Assembly: GCA_036004445.1 (NCBI GenBank) | Contig: DASYRL010000097.1 | Coordinates: forward strand, 1-22,970 | DNA from: DASXUC01 sp036004445 | GTDB lineage: Bacteria > Sysuimicrobiota > Sysuimicrobiia > Sysuimicrobiales > Kaftiobacteriaceae | Reading direction: 5' to 3' | DNA length: 22,970 bases | Shown: piece by piece, positions 21,601 to 22,970 of the stretch | Numbering within the stretch: the first letter of the stretch is position 1 | Layout: the number at the start of each line of letters is the position of its first letter | Program-made: the position numbers and the translations under genes | The notes under the pieces: model-generated | What the model was told of the DNA's origin: nothing | Databases searched by the model: none | The model's input: the letters and a program-made list of their open reading frames with translations, nothing else

Positions 21601-22969
21601 CCAGCTGCTGCTGCAGGCGTTCTATGAGCGTGGGTCGTTTCAGATCGAGCAGGGTCTGCTGCAGGAAGGGCCGCACAAGGCGCGGTTCGAAGGGAGCCTG
21701 CCGTTCAATCCGGCGCGGTTGCGGTTCGATGAAGACCGCGCGATGGACCTCCGCGTCACGCTCGACGGCGGTGATCTCAGCGTCATCGGGCTGTTTACCG
21801 ACCGCCTGGAGCGCGCGTCGGGTCCGATCCAGGGAAATCTCCGCGTCGGCGGCACCGTGGCCCGGCCCGACATTCGCGGATCGGTCACGGTGAGCGGCGG
21901 CACGGTCAAGATCCGCGACATCGACCCCGAGTTCACCGACGTGACCGGGTCGGTGGCGTTCAGCGCCGATGAGGCTCGGGTCGAGCGGCTCACCGCACGC
22001 GCCGGTCCCGGGACCGTGTCGCTGACCGGCAGTGTGGGCATCACGGCGTTCCGCCTGAATCGTCTGGATCTGCAGCTGACCGCGGCGCGGGCCCGGGCGG
22101 CGTACCGGCCGTTCGTGACGGGCACCGTCGACGGCACGGTGCGGCTGGAGGGCACGGCGCAGCGGCCCGTCGTCACCGGCTCCCTCACCGTGTCCGACGG
22201 GGACGTGAACGTCGCCTCAGGGGTCGCCTCCCCGGCGCCGGGCAACGGGACCGCAACGAGTCTCACGAATCCCGTCCTCAACGTCGACGTGCACACCGGC
22301 GAGGGACTATGGGTCAACGTCGGCGGCCTGCGCTTCCAGGTCCGCGGCGTCCTGCACGCCGCGGGCACGTGGCGCCGTCCGCTGCTGTCCGGAGAGGTGC
22401 GGTCAGAGCAGGGGACGTTCCGGGCGTTCAACACGACCTTCACGCTGACCGATGGCCGCGCGGTGTTCGCGGAGTTCCGGGGGATCGTGCCCTTTGTGGA
22501 CGCGGTGGCGGAGACCCGCGTCGGCAGCACGGTGATCACCCTGCACGTCACGGGCACGCCCGACAACCTCCTGCTGTTCCTGAGCTCGGACCCGCCGCTG
22601 TCCCGACAGCAGATTGTCGAGCTGCTGGCCACGCAGACTGGAATCACCCAGCTGCTGCGCGGCGACCTCGAGGGTGCGCTGCGCGCGCAGTTGAGCCAGG
22701 TGCTGTTCGGGTCGGTCAACCTGGCCGTCGCCAGAGCCCTGGGGTTGGACGAGTTCACCATTACCTATGACTTCATCCAGCCGCTGCAGCTGCGGATCGG
22801 CAAACTCCTCATCCGGAACCTCTACTTCACGTTGACGTCGACGTTCGGGATTTCACCCACCCACGTGGCATCGCTGGAGTGGCGGTTCACCCCAAATACC
22901 AGGCTGGCGCTGTCCGTGGACAACAAGCGCCAGTTTTCGATTCTCTACCTGGTGACGTACCGGTGGTGA
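18611..22969 (+). CDS. tamB: TamB-like (AsmA/DUF490) intermembrane bridge protein
   Basis: The complete 1452-residue protein has one N-terminal membrane anchor (about residues 4-27) and then a long all-beta region. A motif of hydrophobic strand, T/S-G, four variable residues and Pro recurs about every 100 residues. Clear copies begin near residues 660, 760, 863, 962, 1070 and 1170, with looser ones earlier. This is the elongated groove architecture of bridge-like lipid-transfer proteins. The C-terminal 400 residues are the TamB domain, with LWVNVGGLRFQVRGVL, ITLHVTGTPDNLLLFLSSDP and PLSRQQIVELLATQTG, ending in an aromatic strand (YLVTYRW) as expected for docking to an outer-membrane barrel. 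The GTG start has GAGGGGAT (18597-18604) at good spacing. It implies an outer membrane. The partner barrel (TamA/BamA) is not in the window but may follow. Confidence 0.92.
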   Translation: MRTALGIAAVVLIGLLGVVAALAWVVTRPEFADAVRTRLVRDASEALQRDIIVTRLYGDPVRGVVLEGVRIPNRNRAGSFIDAPRAVVHFDPLRLAADLVAGRGLAASIVAVELDRPFLALARDTAGRWNYADLMVRGGGPPEGLSAAFRARVDVREATVVFTDAQHFVTAPFSARFDRVTGALSFADAPLVRLALDAINTDGATPATVHVTGTATMGAGTFDLDLRAAGGAAGHWGRYLVRLPRLVWLGGTFAGTAHLLASPWKGSLALDYRASLSLHDGKALLLPQRTMLTDMNGPLAVDNIRVSTDGLTMRVGSSPVWVRGDVTHAPAVDLDLVVRATRLDLTTLQQLVFPQGRLRLAGVGGGEARVTGALTSPVVDGTIVGAAGSVNRQGFADLSSDFSLAGGWLTFDNLRAAAGGGRLAGSLRLDTRRGDFFLVARAQHVDTRALPGIGITIDPTLRGPAGGVVVAARSNGGVAALARVDVGAGGILGVSFDRLGAGFWYDRGRLELDYLAARSGTSRVHANGVAGRSGHLAIELAAAQISLHTVGERFGLGQWFAGTAEVWGTISGTRRAPVLLADVEATAGSLGPLPFDAARGTIRLSSTELSTPRMSLVDGRGMYTAAGTVNWARPQVDLAVTAEGVPAQRLLQIARVPVSLEGTVRAAVRLTGSPANPLAAGTVDLADGRVEGQRVDHARAEFRWMGDRLLIDDAVAEIGASILHGLGTVTRAGGIALTFAAKNFALQDIGALRTDFVRLAGAVDLTGSVGGTLRAPSISADLSSTTLTVNGQAFDRATGTARFAAGRLTMQPLLLEQGTARYRFSGDVSFGAAPTVRIEAAAERGELTTLLGLASIRPPFALGGTVDGTFAVVGRISNPSARLDFHLRDGRFGDHAIKEAAVDATLSNGAITLRTLTVRPERGELLGAGTVDLRGSSNVEFAGRGLELDLLRPLLRVDRPLLGTLDFTLQLSGPTADPQAGLSASVTAGAIGAAAFDQLLLQAFYERGSFQIEQGLLQEGPHKARFEGSLPFNPARLRFDEDRAMDLRVTLDGGDLSVIGLFTDRLERASGPIQGNLRVGGTVARPDIRGSVTVSGGTVKIRDIDPEFTDVTGSVAFSADEARVERLTARAGPGTVSLTGSVGITAFRLNRLDLQLTAARARAAYRPFVTGTVDGTVRLEGTAQRPVVTGSLTVSDGDVNVASGVASPAPGNGTATSLTNPVLNVDVHTGEGLWVNVGGLRFQVRGVLHAAGTWRRPLLSGEVRSEQGTFRAFNTTFTLTDGRAVFAEFRGIVPFVDAVAETRVGSTVITLHVTGTPDNLLLFLSSDPPLSRQQIVELLATQTGITQLLRGDLEGALRAQLSQVLFGSVNLAVARALGLDEFTITYDFIQPLQLRIGKLLIRNLYFTLTSTFGISPTHVASLEWRFTPNTRLALSVDNKRQFSILYLVTYRW

Positions 22970-22970
22970 C

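Overview
The window is high-GC bacterial DNA, densely coded and almost all on the plus strand. A complete TamB-like gene implies a diderm cell with an outer membrane. The glmU-prs gene order and a SpoIVB-type (S55) protein are features I associate with the Terrabacteria side of the tree. My best guess is an uncultivated lineage of the Armatimonadota / Sysuimicrobiota (CSP1-3) kind. That is inference, and Rokubacteria-like lineages are not excluded. I see no rRNA, tRNA, CRISPR array, insertion sequence or integrase.

Region 1 (1-2042) is a small regulated cassette: a canonical promoter with an 18-bp perfect palindrome at the start point, an ArsR-type repressor, a protein of two fused SRPBCC/AHSA1 domains, and a VOC-fold protein. 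Region 2 (1987-4031, minus strand) is a two-gene operon: a secreted seven-Asp-box beta-propeller protein whose stop codon overlaps the GTG start of a DinB-fold protein (GTGA). Its 3' end overlaps the convergent VOC gene. Region 3 (4213-5547) is a metal(loid) resistance pair: an ArsR repressor with a CVC thiolate site and an ArsP-type permease, probably transcribed leaderless from a promoter whose operator covers the start codon.

Region 4 (5616-11167) looks like one transcription unit: a MASE1 membrane sensor fused to a PP2C phosphatase and an RsbW-like kinase, a STAS antagonist overlapping it by GTGA, a cytochrome P450, and a DrrA/DrrB-type ABC exporter. Partner-switching signalling sits directly upstream of an oxidase and an exporter.

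Region 5 (11366-22969) is an envelope and nucleotide-sugar block. It holds glmU (UDP-GlcNAc), prs (PRPP), a WecA/TagO-type polyprenyl-phosphate GlcNAc-1-P transferase, UDP-GlcNAc 2-epimerase, a small exported lipoyl-fold protein without the modifiable lysine, an exported S55 protein with permuted motif order, and the TamB-like protein.

The most unusual non-coding signal is shared by three gaps: 11168-11365, 13701-13832 and 18457-18610. Each has a short G-rich tandem array starting 3-6 nt after the upstream stop codon, then an array of related units in inverted orientation before the next gene. The unit lengths differ: 9, 8 and 7 bp. They may be a family of slippage-built hairpins. No gap longer than 300 bases lacks a gene.
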